A stretch of DNA of 64,000 nt from contig NZ_CP050191.1 of NCBI RefSeq assembly GCF_011745145.1, positions 4,605,327 to 4,669,326 on the forward strand. Direction: 5' to 3'. The position numbers were made by a program, and so were the translations under genes. The first letter of the stretch is position 1, and each line of letters starts with the position of its first letter. Shown in pieces: positions 8,547-16,929 of the stretch. Origin of the DNA: Mycobacterium sp. DL440. Its GTDB lineage: Bacteria; Actinomycetota; Actinomycetes; Mycobacteriales; Mycobacteriaceae. The notes under the pieces are model-generated. The model did not search any database. It was not told the DNA's origin and was given only the letters and a program-made list of their open reading frames with translations.

Positions 8547-9559
8547 GTCACGGCCTTCCGCCGCATCAGCCACAGGAAGAACGGCCCGCCGGCGAGCGCG
8601 GTCAGAATCCCCACCGGCAATTCCTCCGGCGCGGCCACGGTGCGGGCCACGATGTCACACAGCACCAGGAACGCCGCACCCAACAAGGCCGCGGCCGGCA
8701 GCGCTCTCCGGTGGTCGGCACCGACCAGCAGACGCACCACATGCGGCATGATCAGCCCGACGAAGCCGATCGTGCCGCTGACCGCGACCATCGCCCCGAC
8801 CATGAGCGCCACGACGACGAACATCCCCGCCCGGAACCGGTGTACGTCCAGGCCGAGCGAGGCCGCCGCCTCCTCGCCGGTATAGAGCAGGTTCAGCGAT
8901 CGGGTGAAGGCCAGCAGTACGACCACACCGACGAGTACCGCCACTGCGGGCACCCACACCATGCGCCAGGTGGTGCCGCCCAGGCCGCCGAGCATCCACC
9001 GCACGGCCGCCTGGGTCTTGTGCGGATCGTCCGAGGTGACGATCAGCAGGCTGGCCACCGCGGACAGCACTTCGGCCACCGCCACGCCGGCCAGGATCAA
9101 CCGCGCTGTCGTCATGCGCCCGCCCGAGCGGGCCAGGAAGTACACCGCGACGAGTGCGAGGAAGGCTCCGAGGAAGGCCGCCAGCGGCACGGTGAACACC
9201 TGTAGCGCACCGGCGCCGACCACCAGGATCACCACGGCGCCGACCGATGCCCCCGAGGAGACCCCCAGCAACATGGGATCGGCGAGTGGATTACGCACCA
9301 CGGCCTGCAGCGCCATCCCTGACGCCGCCAGGCCGGCCCCGACCACCGCGCCCAGTACGACCCGGGGAAGCCGGGCGTCGAGCACGATGGATTCTCGTAC
9401 CGCAGGCCAACTCTGCTCGACCAGGCCCGGATGGACGGAGTGCAGCACGATGGCCCACACCTGCCCGGGCGCGATGGACACCGACCCGATCGCGACACCG
9501 GCGGTCATCGCCATCAGCAACAGCCCGGCCAGTGCGGCGAGGGTCAGCCGGTAGGGCAT
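8543..9559 (-). CDS. FecCD-family ABC permease (BtuC type)
   Basis: A 338-residue integral membrane protein with about ten hydrophobic stretches. It shows FecCD/BtuC signatures: 'PRVVLGAVVGAGLAASG' and 'NPLADPMLLGVSSGA' in the N-terminal half and 'GTIGFVGLIMPHVVRLLVG' near the C terminus. The frame is open upstream, but ATG at 9559 overlaps the stop of the substrate-binding gene by one base (TGATG) and starts at the first conserved helix. It forms the inner-membrane channel of the importer. Confidence 0.85.
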   Translation of the reverse strand: MPYRLTLAALAGLLLMAMTAGVAIGSVSIAPGQVWAIVLHSVHPGLVEQSWPAVRESIVLDARLPRVVLGAVVGAGLAASGMALQAVVRNPLADPMLLGVSSGASVGAVVILVVGAGALQVFTVPLAAFLGAFLALVAVYFLARSGGRMTTARLILAGVAVAEVLSAVASLLIVTSDDPHKTQAAVRWMLGGLGGTTWRMVWVPAVAVLVGVVVLLAFTRSLNLLYTGEEAAASLGLDVHRFRAGMFVVVALMVGAMVAVSGTIGFVGLIMPHVVRLLVGADHRRALPAAALLGAAFLVLCDIVARTVAAPEELPVGILTALAGGPFFLWLMRRKAVT

Positions 9560-10530
9560 CAACTGAACCGGTCGGGGTGCAGCTGCCGGGCCAGGGCGTC
9601 CACTGCCCGGCCCACCCGTACGCCGACCACAACCGAGGACAACGGGAGGACCGCGAACCGCTGCTGGGCGACAGCCGGAACATGCTGCAGCAGAGGATGT
9701 TCGGTCAGGAACCGTTTCTTGTCCGCGACCGGCTGGTCTCCGTAGTCGTAGATCACGATGACCTCGGGTGCGCGATCGGCGAACTGCTCGAACGACACGT
9801 CGCCCCACACCTTGGGCACATCGGCGAACACGTTGACGCCACCGGCGGCCTCGATCATCAGGTTTCCGATGCCCTTGCCACCCGAGGTGAACACGGTCGC
9901 CTCACCGCTGTCGTAGACCGCGACGCGCACGGGCCGCACCCCGCGCAGCGTCGCCGCGGACTGCGCCAGCTCTCCATGGAGCTTCTCGATCTGTTGCTCG
10001 GCCCCGTCGGTGACGCCGAAGATTGTTCCGATGCTTCGGATTTCGTCATCGACGGTGGATATCGTGACGGGCTCGGACCGGCAATCTTCGATGTTGAGGT
10101 AGGTGTGGACCCCGGCGTCGTTCAGCCGTTGCCTGCCGCGGCCCTCTTTCTCGTCGAACGCGCTGTCCCAGCCGCCGTAGACGAAATCGGGTTCGACGGC
10201 CAGCAGCGACTCGTAGGACGGGTACTCCTTGGCCAGCACCGGAACGGTGTCGTAGGCGGCCTGGTATTCGGGCAGGATCCGATCGTCGAGGTAGGACGTG
10301 CCGACCATGGAATGCTCCAGGCCCAGCGCCAGCAGCGTTTCGATCGCATGCTGATTGAGCGCGACGGCACGGGTCGGCGGCCGGTCGTAGGTGGTGCTGA
10401 CGCCGCAATTGTCCACGGTGACCGGGAAACCCGGCGGCGCATCACCTGCGGTGTCGGGCACTGCGGTCGAGGCGCACCCCGACACCAGTAACGCCGACGC
10501 CAGTCCCGCGATCAGCCAACGTGCAGCCAT
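9559..10530 (-). CDS. Substrate-binding lipoprotein of corrinoid/iron ABC importer
   Basis: A 323-residue periplasmic-binding-protein (BtuF/FepB, cluster A) lipoprotein: signal peptide with lipobox VSGC (Cys19), then 'PTRAVALNQHAIETLLALGL', the first lobe motif of this class. ATG at 10530 is favoured over 10542 because GGAGAGG abuts the latter with no spacing but sits 12 bases before the former. It is the first gene after a cobalamin riboswitch, so corrinoid or cobinamide is the likely ligand. Siderophore binding cannot be excluded from the sequence alone. Confidence 0.8.
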   Translation of the reverse strand: MAARWLIAGLASALLVSGCASTAVPDTAGDAPPGFPVTVDNCGVSTTYDRPPTRAVALNQHAIETLLALGLEHSMVGTSYLDDRILPEYQAAYDTVPVLAKEYPSYESLLAVEPDFVYGGWDSAFDEKEGRGRQRLNDAGVHTYLNIEDCRSEPVTISTVDDEIRSIGTIFGVTDGAEQQIEKLHGELAQSAATLRGVRPVRVAVYDSGEATVFTSGGKGIGNLMIEAAGGVNVFADVPKVWGDVSFEQFADRAPEVIVIYDYGDQPVADKKRFLTEHPLLQHVPAVAQQRFAVLPLSSVVVGVRVGRAVDALARQLHPDRFS

Positions 10531-10578
10531 GGGCGTACCCATCCTCTCCGGGGAGATCCGCCCCAGTGCGTGCGAGGC

Positions 10579-10687
10579 GGCGACTGCGGTGCGTATCTGG
10601 CTCTCGACGGTCAGCGGAGGCTGGCCGATCGATCACAGTGGCGGGACCGCGCCGGATTTACACCGGCTTCCACGATCCGCAGTCGCC
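10579..10687 (-). ncRNA. Cobalamin riboswitch leading the ABC importer operon
   Basis: On the minus strand a perfect 11-bp closing stem, GGCGACTGCGG (10687-10677) with CCGCAGTCGCC (10589-10579), encloses the conserved cobalamin core. The order is GGAAGCCGGTG, an AATCCGGCGCGG step, the B12-box segment CCCGCCACTGT, then GCCAGATACGCA near the 3' side. It ends 36-48 bases before the two candidate starts of the binding-protein gene and can govern ribosome access. It is about 109 nt, compact for the class. The element begins 20 bases after the rpsR stop. Confidence 0.88.
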
Positions 10688-10707
10688 CTATCGCCGTCGA
10701 TCGTAAG

Positions 10708-10974
10708 TCAAGCCGGGCCGACCACCGGCAGCAGCGCCATCTCCCTGGCGTTCTTGATCGCCGTGGCGACCTGACGCTGTTGCTGCGGGGTGAGCCCGGT
10801 GATGCGCCGGGACCGGATCTTGCCCCGTTCACTGATGAAAGTGCGCAGCAGGTGGACGTCCTTGTAGTCGACCTCGGTGACCCCGAGGGCGGTCAGCTGA
10901 TTGCGCCTCGGCTTCTTGAGATCGGTGGCCGGAGGGCGCTTCTTGTTGTTCCGCCGGGAATTCGTCGCCATCAC
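10708..10974 (-). CDS. rpsR2: 30S ribosomal protein S18, zinc-independent paralogue
   Basis: An 88-residue S18 with the core '[21 protein letters not shown]' region and '[24 protein letters not shown]'. No cysteine is present, so this is the C-minus form that replaces a zinc-binding paralogue when zinc is short. GTG at 10974 and ATG at 10971 are adjacent; either overlaps the rpsN stop, so translation is coupled. Last gene of the rpmB-rpmG-rpsN-rpsR operon. Confidence 0.93.
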   Translation of the reverse strand: MMATNSRRNNKKRPPATDLKKPRRNQLTALGVTEVDYKDVHLLRTFISERGKIRSRRITGLTPQQQRQVATAIKNAREMALLPVVGPA

Positions 10975-11276
10975 CAGCTCGACTTCCGCACGCCCGGCAG
11001 TTCACCGCGGTGCGCCATTTCGCGCACCCGGACCCGCGACAGCCCGAATTTGCGCAGGTGACCTCGCGGGCGGCCGTCGACCGCGTCTCGATTGCGCAGC
11101 CGCACCGGGCTCGAATCACGCGGCAGCCGTTGCAGCGCCGAGACAGCCGCGGCTTTCTGCTCGCGGGTGCTGTCCGGATTGCGGATGGCCTCTTTGAGCT
11201 CGGCCCGCCGTTCGGCGTAGCGCTCCACGAGTTCCAGGCGCCGTTCGTTCTTGACGATCTTGGATCGCTTGGCCAT
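10971..11276 (-). CDS. rpsN2: 30S ribosomal protein S14, zinc-independent long form
   Basis: A 101-residue S14 of the long, cysteine-free type ([13 protein letters not shown] at the N terminus; '[20 protein letters not shown]' and '[22 protein letters not shown]' in the C-terminal half). The short zinc-ribbon S14 has CxxC-x-CxxC, which is absent here. ATG 11276 overlaps the rpmG stop (TGATG) and its own stop overlaps the rpsR start. Confidence 0.94.
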   Translation of the reverse strand: MAKRSKIVKNERRLELVERYAERRAELKEAIRNPDSTREQKAAAVSALQRLPRDSSPVRLRNRDAVDGRPRGHLRKFGLSRVRVREMAHRGELPGVRKSSW

Positions 11277-11440
11277 CAGCGCTCCTCGCGGAAGTCGACG
11301 TGACGGCGGATGACCGGGTCGTACTTGCGCAGCACGATCCGGTCCGGGTCGTTGCGGCGGTTCTTGCGGGTGACGTAGGTGTACCCGGTCCCGGCGGTCG
11401 ATTTCAGCTTCACGATCGGCCGGATATCGGTGCGGGCCAT
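11276..11440 (-). CDS. rpmG2: 50S ribosomal protein L33, zinc-independent paralogue
   Basis: A 54-residue protein read directly from the bases: [20 protein letters not shown], then a basic stretch ending in HVDFREER. The sequence matches L33 but has no cysteines, so it is the zinc-free form. ATG at 11440 overlaps the rpmB stop and the TGA at 11278-11276 overlaps the rpsN ATG, each by one base. Confidence 0.93.
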   Translation of the reverse strand: MARTDIRPIVKLKSTAGTGYTYVTRKNRRNDPDRIVLRKYDPVIRRHVDFREER

Positions 11441-11676
11441 CAGATCTTCTCCCCTGCGCTACGCAACCGGGCCACCACGGCCTCGATGCCGTCGCGGTCG
11501 ATCACCTTGATCCCCTTGGCGCTCACCCGAAGTCGGATCCGGCGGCCTTCGGTGGGTAGGTAGTAGGTCTTGTTCTGAATGTTGGGGTTCCAGCGGCGGC
11601 GACTGCGCTTGTGCGAGTGCGACACCGTGTTGCCGAACCCGGGCGAGCGCCCGGTGACTTGGCAGTGGGCAGACAT
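11440..11676 (-). CDS. rpmB2: 50S ribosomal protein L28, zinc-independent paralogue
   Basis: A 78-residue L28 ('[19 protein letters not shown]' near the N terminus and '[15 protein letters not shown]' after it). Only one cysteine remains, so it lacks the paired CxxC zinc ligands of the standard form. A strong GAAGGAG site precedes the ATG. First gene of the four-gene alternative ribosomal operon; a Zur-like dyad at 11710-11724 lies 34 bases upstream of the start. Confidence 0.94.
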   Translation of the reverse strand: MSAHCQVTGRSPGFGNTVSHSHKRSRRRWNPNIQNKTYYLPTEGRRIRLRVSAKGIKVIDRDGIEAVVARLRSAGEKI

Positions 11677-11699
11677 CGGTCTCCTTCGGATGGGGTAGC

Positions 11700-11730
11700 C
11701 TTACGATAATGATAATCGTTTTCAACAACA
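11700..11730. promoter_or_regulatory. Zur-like operator between rpmB2 and the COG0523 gene
   Basis: The dyad TGATAATCGTTTTCA (11710-11724) lies in an AT-rich stretch between divergent genes. It is close to the mycobacterial Zur consensus and matches in form the box at 3878-3892. It is positioned 34 bases from the rpmB2 start and 25 bases from the GTG at 11749, so one operator could repress both directions under zinc sufficiency, as described for alternative ribosomal proteins in mycobacteria. Confidence 0.7.
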
Positions 11731-11748
11731 ACTTCGTCGGGAGGTGCA

Positions 11749-12939
11749 GTGCGAACCCCTGTGGTGCTGATCGCCGGTCAAGGTGACAGCGACGGCGTAG
11801 CGGAAGAATTGGGACGCAGGCCGGGAACCGTGCTGGTGCGCCACGGCTTTGACGGCCAGGTGGTCCTGCGGACCGTGTCCGACAACGGCGGGTCGTCCGA
11901 GCTCGCCCTCGAGCTCGCCCACGGTTGCGTGTCCTGCACGGTCCGCGATGACCTGCTGATCCTGTTGCGGCGGCTGCACCAGCGCGGCGACGTGGAGCGC
12001 ATCGTCGTGCAGTTGATGCCGTGGTTGGAGGCCGAGGCGGTGTGCTGGGCGATCAACACCATCCGGGTCCACGTCGGGCCCGGTTACCTCGACGGGCCCG
12101 CCGCCCGCGACGTCGGCATCGAGGCAGTCATCGCATGCCTGGACGCCACGGTCTGGCTGCAACAGTCCGTCGGCGACGAGGAACTTCCCGACGGACGCAC
12201 GGTCGCCCAGGTGGTCGTCGGTCAGGCCGAGTTCGCCGACATGCTGGTGCTCAACGAGCCCGACGCCACCACACTGGCAGTGCTCCGCCGGCTCGCACCC
12301 CGCGCCCGCATCACCGTGGGCCCCGACCGGGTCGAGCTCGCCCTGGCGCATCTGGAACCGAACAGCCGGCGCGGACGCACCGCCACCCCGCACGATCCAC
12401 TCCTGGCCGGTGAGCCGCCGCTGGAACCCGACGACGAGGTCATCATCGTCGAATTCGCCGCACGCCGGCCGTTTCACCCGCTGCGCCTGCACGACGCCGT
12501 CGACCACCTGCTCGACGGCGTGGTGCGCACCCGCGGCCGAGCCTGGCTGGCCAACCGCCCGGCCGACGTCATGTGGATCGAATCCGCGGGCGGCGGAATG
12601 CACTTCAGCAACGCCGGGAAATGGTTGGCCGCAATGGGTTCCACCGAACTCGCCTACACCGACCCGGAACGCCTGGCGATGGCCGCGATCGACTGGCATC
12701 ACCAATTCGGCGATCGGCACGTATCGCTGACGGTACTGGCCTGCGGTGCCCGGCCCGGTGAAGTCATCGAGGCACTGCGCGGCGCGCTGCTCACCGACGA
12801 CGAGCTGGCACGACCGGACCTGTGGGCCGATTACCCCGACCCGTTCGGGGATTGGCACGAGGAACCCTGTCAGCCGGCGGTCGAAGAACCCGCCGTGTCC
12901 GGCCATCAGGAAGCCCACCAGGAAGGGGAATCCCAGTGA
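11749..12939 (+). CDS. COG0523-like protein of the Rv0106/Mrf type, degenerate GTPase
   Basis: A 396-residue protein with the CobW-family scaffold: '[14 protein letters not shown]' near residue 64 (the metal-binding GCxxC region) and a C-terminal CobW_C domain with '[13 protein letters not shown]'. Walker A is replaced by [10 protein letters not shown] and the NKxD position reads NEPD, so classical GTP binding looks lost. Position and sequence correspond to the zinc-regulated protein divergent from rpmB2 in mycobacteria. I recall this as the factor (Mrf) reported to recruit the hibernation factor Mpy to zinc-free ribosomes; that identity is from memory. GGGAGG precedes the GTG start. Confidence 0.8.
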   Translation: MRTPVVLIAGQGDSDGVAEELGRRPGTVLVRHGFDGQVVLRTVSDNGGSSELALELAHGCVSCTVRDDLLILLRRLHQRGDVERIVVQLMPWLEAEAVCWAINTIRVHVGPGYLDGPAARDVGIEAVIACLDATVWLQQSVGDEELPDGRTVAQVVVGQAEFADMLVLNEPDATTLAVLRRLAPRARITVGPDRVELALAHLEPNSRRGRTATPHDPLLAGEPPLEPDDEVIIVEFAARRPFHPLRLHDAVDHLLDGVVRTRGRAWLANRPADVMWIESAGGGMHFSNAGKWLAAMGSTELAYTDPERLAMAAIDWHHQFGDRHVSLTVLACGARPGEVIEALRGALLTDDELARPDLWADYPDPFGDWHEEPCQPAVEEPAVSGHQEAHQEGESQ

Positions 12940-13190
12940 AACCCGCAATCCACCCCGACTACCACCCGGTGGTGTTCCAGGACGCCGCGACCGGCACCCA
13001 GTTCCTCACCCGGTCGACGGCGACCAGTGAGCGCACCATCGAGTGGCCCGCTCCGGACGGCATCCAGACCTACCCGCTGATCGTCGTCGACGTCACCAGC
13101 GATTCGCATCCGTTCTGGACGGGCACCGCACGGCACCTCGACTCGGCCGGGCAGGTGGAGAGGTTCCGCCGTCGTTACGGACAGATCTAG
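12936..13190 (+). CDS. rpmE2: 50S ribosomal protein L31 type B, zinc-independent
   Basis: An 84-residue type-B L31. The frame extends upstream, but GTG at 12936 overlaps the preceding stop (GTGA) and gives the conserved N terminus '[12 protein letters not shown]'. It has '[10 protein letters not shown]' near the middle and 'RFRRRYGQ' at the C terminus. It has no CxxC motifs, unlike zinc-binding L31. Coupled to the COG0523-like gene, it would be the fifth alternative ribosomal protein of this zinc-responsive locus. Confidence 0.92.
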   Translation: MKPAIHPDYHPVVFQDAATGTQFLTRSTATSERTIEWPAPDGIQTYPLIVVDVTSDSHPFWTGTARHLDSAGQVERFRRRYGQI

Positions 13191-13205
13191 CCATAGGGTG
13201 GGGCC

Positions 13206-14126
13206 ATGCGGCTCAAGCCCGGCAGACCCGACCTGGCCCCCTATGCGCGGTTCGTCGACGCGCCGGCGGCCACACCGCAATCCCCGGTCACCGTCACCTG
13301 GGCCGGGGTCAGCACGCTGCTGGTGGACGACGGCTCGTCGGCGGTGATGACCGATGGGTTCTTCTCCCGGCCCGCGCTGCCGAGCGTCGTCGCGGGCAAG
13401 CTGGCGCCGTCACTGCCCCGCATCGAGGGCAGCCTGGCCCGCCTCGGCGTCGACAAGCTCGAAGCCGTGCTGCCGGTACACAGCCACTTCGACCACGCCA
13501 TGGACTCGGCAGTGGTGGCCGAGCGCACCGGCGCCCGACTTGTCGGCGGCACATCGACCGCCCAGGTCGGCATCGGAGGCGGACTGGCCGCCGATCGGAT
13601 CACCACGGCCACCCCGGGCGAAGCCATCACCCTCGGCGCCTATGACGTGACGCTCTTCGAATCCGAGCACTGCCCGCCGGACCGCTTTCCCGGCGTCATC
13701 ACCGAACCCGTCGTCCCCCCGGTCAAGGTCGCGGTCTACAAGTGCGGGGAAGCCTGGTCGACGCTGGTGCACCACCGGTCCAGCGACCGCCGCCTGCTGA
13801 TCGTCGGAAGCGCCGGCGCGGTGCCGGGCGCCCTGGACGGGCAGCGCGCCGAGGTCGTGTACCTCGGAATCGGCCAACTCGGGCTGCAGTCCGAGCAGTA
13901 TTTCGAAAGCTACTGGACCCACACCGTGCGTGCGGTCGGGGCACGTCGGGTGGTGCTGATCCACTGGGACGACTTCTTCCGTCCGCTGCACAAGCCGCTA
14001 CGCGCCCTGCCGTACGCCGGCGACGACCTCGATGTGTCGATGCGGGTGCTGTCCGGACTGGCAGACCAGGACGGGGTGAACCTGCACCTGCCCGCCGTGT
14101 GGGAACGGTCCGACCCCTGGCGCTGA
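13206..14126 (+). CDS. Metallo-beta-lactamase-fold hydrolase
   Basis: A 306-residue MBL-fold protein with the metal-binding H-x-H-x-D-H motif (His92, His94, Asp96, His97) and the later strand 'RVVLIHWDDFF' that supplies a C-terminal His. No signal peptide. The overall layout resembles UlaG-like cytoplasmic hydrolases. It lies 15 bases after rpmE2 and its end overlaps the start of an ArsB-like permease, so it could be part of the same transcript; the substrate is unknown. Confidence 0.75.
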   Translation: MRLKPGRPDLAPYARFVDAPAATPQSPVTVTWAGVSTLLVDDGSSAVMTDGFFSRPALPSVVAGKLAPSLPRIEGSLARLGVDKLEAVLPVHSHFDHAMDSAVVAERTGARLVGGTSTAQVGIGGGLAADRITTATPGEAITLGAYDVTLFESEHCPPDRFPGVITEPVVPPVKVAVYKCGEAWSTLVHHRSSDRRLLIVGSAGAVPGALDGQRAEVVYLGIGQLGLQSEQYFESYWTHTVRAVGARRVVLIHWDDFFRPLHKPLRALPYAGDDLDVSMRVLSGLADQDGVNLHLPAVWERSDPWR

Positions 14127-15358
14127 CCTTCGCGCTCGTCGCGCTGGCCGTAGTCCTGGCTTTCGCGATGGCGCGCCCCAACGGCTGGCCCGAAGCGGTC
14201 GCGGCAGTGCCCGCCGCCGGATTGCTCATCGCGTTCGAGGTGATCTCGCCGGACGACGCACTGGCCGAGGTCAATCGCCTGCTGCCCGTGGTCGGCTTCC
14301 TGGCGGCCGTGCTGGTGCTCGCCCACCTGTGTGACGACGAGGGCCTGTTCCACGCCGCGGGCACGCTGATGGCGCGGGCCAGCAGGGGCGATTCCCGGCG
14401 GCTCCTGACCCGGGTGTTCCTGATCGGGGCGACGACGACGGCCGTGCTGAGCCTGGACGCGACCGTCGTGCTGTTGACCCCGGTGGTGCTGGCCACCGCC
14501 CGCACCTTGGCGATACCGCCCCGACCGCATGCCTATGCCAGCGCGCATCTGGCCAACTCCGCGTCGCTGCTGTTTCCGGTGTCGAATCTGACCAATCTGT
14601 TGGCCTTCGCCGTGGCCGGACTGTCCTTCACACAGTTCAGTGCGGTGATGACGCTGCCCTGGCTGGCCGCGATCGGCGTCGAATTCCTCGTACTGCGCTG
14701 GGTTTTCCGCCACGAGTTGAATCGCCCGGCCGTCGAGGTGACTCCGCCGCCGGCTGAGGTTCCGGTGTTCGTGCTCGTGGTGCTGGGTTTGACGCTGGCA
14801 GGTTTCGTCGTCACCTCAGTGTTCGACGTGTCCCCGGCGTGGGCGGCACTGGCCGGGGCGGTGGTGCTCGGTGTGCACAGTCTGGCGCAGCGTCGCAGCA
14901 CGATCGGCGGGATCGCACGCGCGGTCAATGTGCCATTCCTGGCATTCGTGCTGTGCCTCGGTGTGGTGGTAGACGCAGTCGTGCAGAACGGCCTCGGCGA
15001 CGCCATGCGCGGGTTGCTCCCCGTCGGCGACTCGTTGCCCGCTCTGTTGGGCCTGGCGGCAGTGGCGGCCGTGTTGGCCAATCTGGTCAACAACCTGCCC
15101 GCAGTGCTGGTTCTGCTTCCGTTGGTGGCCGGCGCCGGTCCGGCTGCCGTGTTGGCCGTGTTGATCGGGGTCAACATCGGCCCCAACCTCACCTACGTCG
15201 GCTCGCTGTCAAACCTACTGTGGCGCAATGTGGTTCACCGCGAGGGCCTGCCTGCACGGTTCAGCGAGTTCAGCCGGGTGGGGCTCGCGACAGTCCCGCT
15301 CACCCTCGTTGCCAGTGTGCTGGCGCTCTGGGTGGGCCTGCGCCTCTTCGGTGGCTAG
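14099..15358 (+). CDS. ArsB/NhaD-type (SLC13-like) membrane permease
   Basis: About 419 residues with ten or more hydrophobic helices. Two signature segments of the ArsB/Na-H antiporter superfamily are visible: 'NLVNNLPAVLVLLPLV' and 'GVNIGPNLTYVGSLSNLLW' in the C-terminal half. The frame is open far upstream; GTG at 14099 is chosen as the last start before the first helix and overlaps the MBL-fold gene by 28 bases. Arsenite efflux is possible, but no arsR or arsC is near, so the substrate is undecided. Confidence 0.7.
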   Translation: MGTVRPLALTFALVALAVVLAFAMARPNGWPEAVAAVPAAGLLIAFEVISPDDALAEVNRLLPVVGFLAAVLVLAHLCDDEGLFHAAGTLMARASRGDSRRLLTRVFLIGATTTAVLSLDATVVLLTPVVLATARTLAIPPRPHAYASAHLANSASLLFPVSNLTNLLAFAVAGLSFTQFSAVMTLPWLAAIGVEFLVLRWVFRHELNRPAVEVTPPPAEVPVFVLVVLGLTLAGFVVTSVFDVSPAWAALAGAVVLGVHSLAQRRSTIGGIARAVNVPFLAFVLCLGVVVDAVVQNGLGDAMRGLLPVGDSLPALLGLAAVAAVLANLVNNLPAVLVLLPLVAGAGPAAVLAVLIGVNIGPNLTYVGSLSNLLWRNVVHREGLPARFSEFSRVGLATVPLTLVASVLALWVGLRLFGG

Positions 15359-15363
15359 GAGGC

Positions 15364-15984
15364 TTACCACTCCTTGAGCACGCGAAGCTTGTTCGCATTG
15401 TTCATCGCGGCGCGCCGCAGGCGCTTCAGCTCGGGGTAGAAGGCGTTGGCCTTGTTGGCCTCCTGGCCATTGAGCGGCAGATCGAACGCGCCGATCAGTT
15501 TTTCCTCCAGGAACCACGGCTCAGGGTGCACCATCCACGACACCAAGGCATTCTCGGCCATCCACTGCGTCAAAACGGATTCTCCGCCGGCGAAGGTTCG
15601 TCTGTCGCCGGAGCCGATACGGCGCAACTTGAAGCCGAGCTCGTCAGCGAGCAGGATGCCGAGCGTCTTGCGCAGCGTCGAGCCCTCGGCGCTGGCGTTG
15701 GCTGCGCCGTAGTGGTACTTCACCCGCTTGCGCAGATTCTGGGTGCTCGGCGGCTTTCCGCTCGCCGGCGGGCGCGTCGGACTGATCCCGACGTAGAGAA
15801 GTGTCAGACCATCCCGCTGCTGACACCCCGAGACGTCGATGTCAGCGGGCACCGTACGGAACCACCACCCGTTGGCGCCGGGCGCATCGGGAACCGGACA
15901 GGGTTCGCTGAACACTTCGTCCCGCGTAAATGGCTGGGCGGCAAGAAAATTCGCGGGGCTGCTGGCACTTCGCCCTTTAGACAT
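15364..15984 (-). CDS. GIY-YIG superfamily protein
   Basis: A 206-residue soluble protein. 'LTLLYVGIS' near residue 80 resembles the YIG strand, an arginine-rich 'LRKRVKYHYG' helix follows, and 'EEKLIGAFDLPLN' near residue 165 matches the Glu and P-L-N end of the GIY-YIG fold. The canonical first GIY triplet is not clear. Starts 3 bases after the rRNA methyltransferase gene, so it probably belongs to the carD-ispD-ispF-cysS transcript. Function unknown; nuclease activity is only suggested by the fold. Confidence 0.6.
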   Translation of the reverse strand: MSKGRSASSPANFLAAQPFTRDEVFSEPCPVPDAPGANGWWFRTVPADIDVSGCQQRDGLTLLYVGISPTRPPASGKPPSTQNLRKRVKYHYGAANASAEGSTLRKTLGILLADELGFKLRRIGSGDRRTFAGGESVLTQWMAENALVSWMVHPEPWFLEEKLIGAFDLPLNGQEANKANAFYPELKRLRRAAMNNANKLRVLKEW

Positions 15985-15987
15985 CGG

Positions 15988-16929
15988 CTAGCTCCGGCGC
16001 TGGCGGGCGATCTCGGCCAGCACCACACCAGCGGCCACCGAGGCGTTCAGCGATTCCGTTGGCCCCGCCATCGGGATCGACACCACCGCATCGCAGTTCT
16101 CGCGCACGAGCCGGGACAGGCCCTTGCCCTCCGAGCCGACCACCACGATCATCGGGCCGGTGCCCTCAAGCTCGTCGAGCGAGGTGTCGCCACCGGCATC
16201 CAGGCCGACCACCTGCAGACCGGCGTCGGCGTAACTCTTCAGCGTCCGCGTCAGATTCGTCGCCCGCGCCACCGGCGTACGGGCTGCAGCCCCGGCGCTG
16301 GTGCGCCACGCCACCGCCGTCACCGAGGCCGAACGACGCTGCGGGATCACCACGCCCTGTCCACCGAACGCGGCCACCGAGCGCACGATGGCACCCAGGT
16401 TGCGCGGATCGGAGATGTTGTCGAGGGCCACCATCAGCGCGGGCTCCCCGGAACTGCGGACCGCCTTCAACAGGTCATCGGGGTGGGCGTAGTTGTACGG
16501 CGGCACCTGCAGGGCCAGACCCTGGTGCAGCGTGTTGTTGCTCATCCGGTCGAGGTCGTGGCGCTGTACTTCGAGGATCGAGATACCGCGGTCGGCAGCG
16601 ATCTGGACGGATTCGGTGAGCCGTTCATCGGCCTCGGCGCCCAGTGCCACATACAGCGCGGTGGCCGGGACCTTGGCCCGTAGGCACTCCACCACCGGGT
16701 TGCGGCCGAGCACCAACTCGGTGTCATCGGTCTTCTTGTGCCGGCCCTGCGCCTGACGTGCCGCCTTGGCGGCCTTCTTGGCCGCCGGATGGTGCGGACG
16801 CTGATCCGCGCGGGGCGTGGCCCCACGACCCTCCAGCCCACGGCGACGCACACCGCCGGATCCGACCGTCGGTCCCTTTTTCGTCCCCGGCTTGCGCACT
16901 GCGCCGCGCCGCTGCGAATTCCCGGCCAT
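15988..16929 (-). CDS. rlmB: TrmH/SpoU-family rRNA 2'-O-methyltransferase (RlmB type)
   Basis: A 313-residue protein: basic, low-complexity N terminus (residues 1-~65), a substrate-binding domain starting at '[14 protein letters not shown]', and a SPOUT catalytic domain with the three family motifs '[15 protein letters not shown]', '[19 protein letters not shown]' and '[19 protein letters not shown]'. RlmB methylates a 23S rRNA guanosine (G2251 in E. coli). It starts immediately before the cysS stop ends, as in M. tuberculosis. Target specificity is inferred from the family. Confidence 0.85.
   Translation of the reverse strand: MAGNSQRRGAVRKPGTKKGPTVGSGGVRRRGLEGRGATPRADQRPHHPAAKKAAKAARQAQGRHKKTDDTELVLGRNPVVECLRAKVPATALYVALGAEADERLTESVQIAADRGISILEVQRHDLDRMSNNTLHQGLALQVPPYNYAHPDDLLKAVRSSGEPALMVALDNISDPRNLGAIVRSVAAFGGQGVVIPQRRSASVTAVAWRTSAGAAARTPVARATNLTRTLKSYADAGLQVVGLDAGGDTSLDELEGTGPMIVVVGSEGKGLSRLVRENCDAVVSIPMAGPTESLNASVAAGVVLAEIARQRRS

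Noticed and set aside
7761..10542. Reading the ABC importer simply as a siderophore transporter
   Set aside because: The FecCD/FhuF similarity alone would suggest iron, but the cobalamin riboswitch leader is more specific evidence. No IdeR-like box was seen in the leader. Kept only as an alternative.
11722..12948. A 408-codon minus-strand frame opposite the COG0523-like gene
   Set aside because: The plus-strand product has clear CobW-family segments and coupled neighbours; the minus frame has none.
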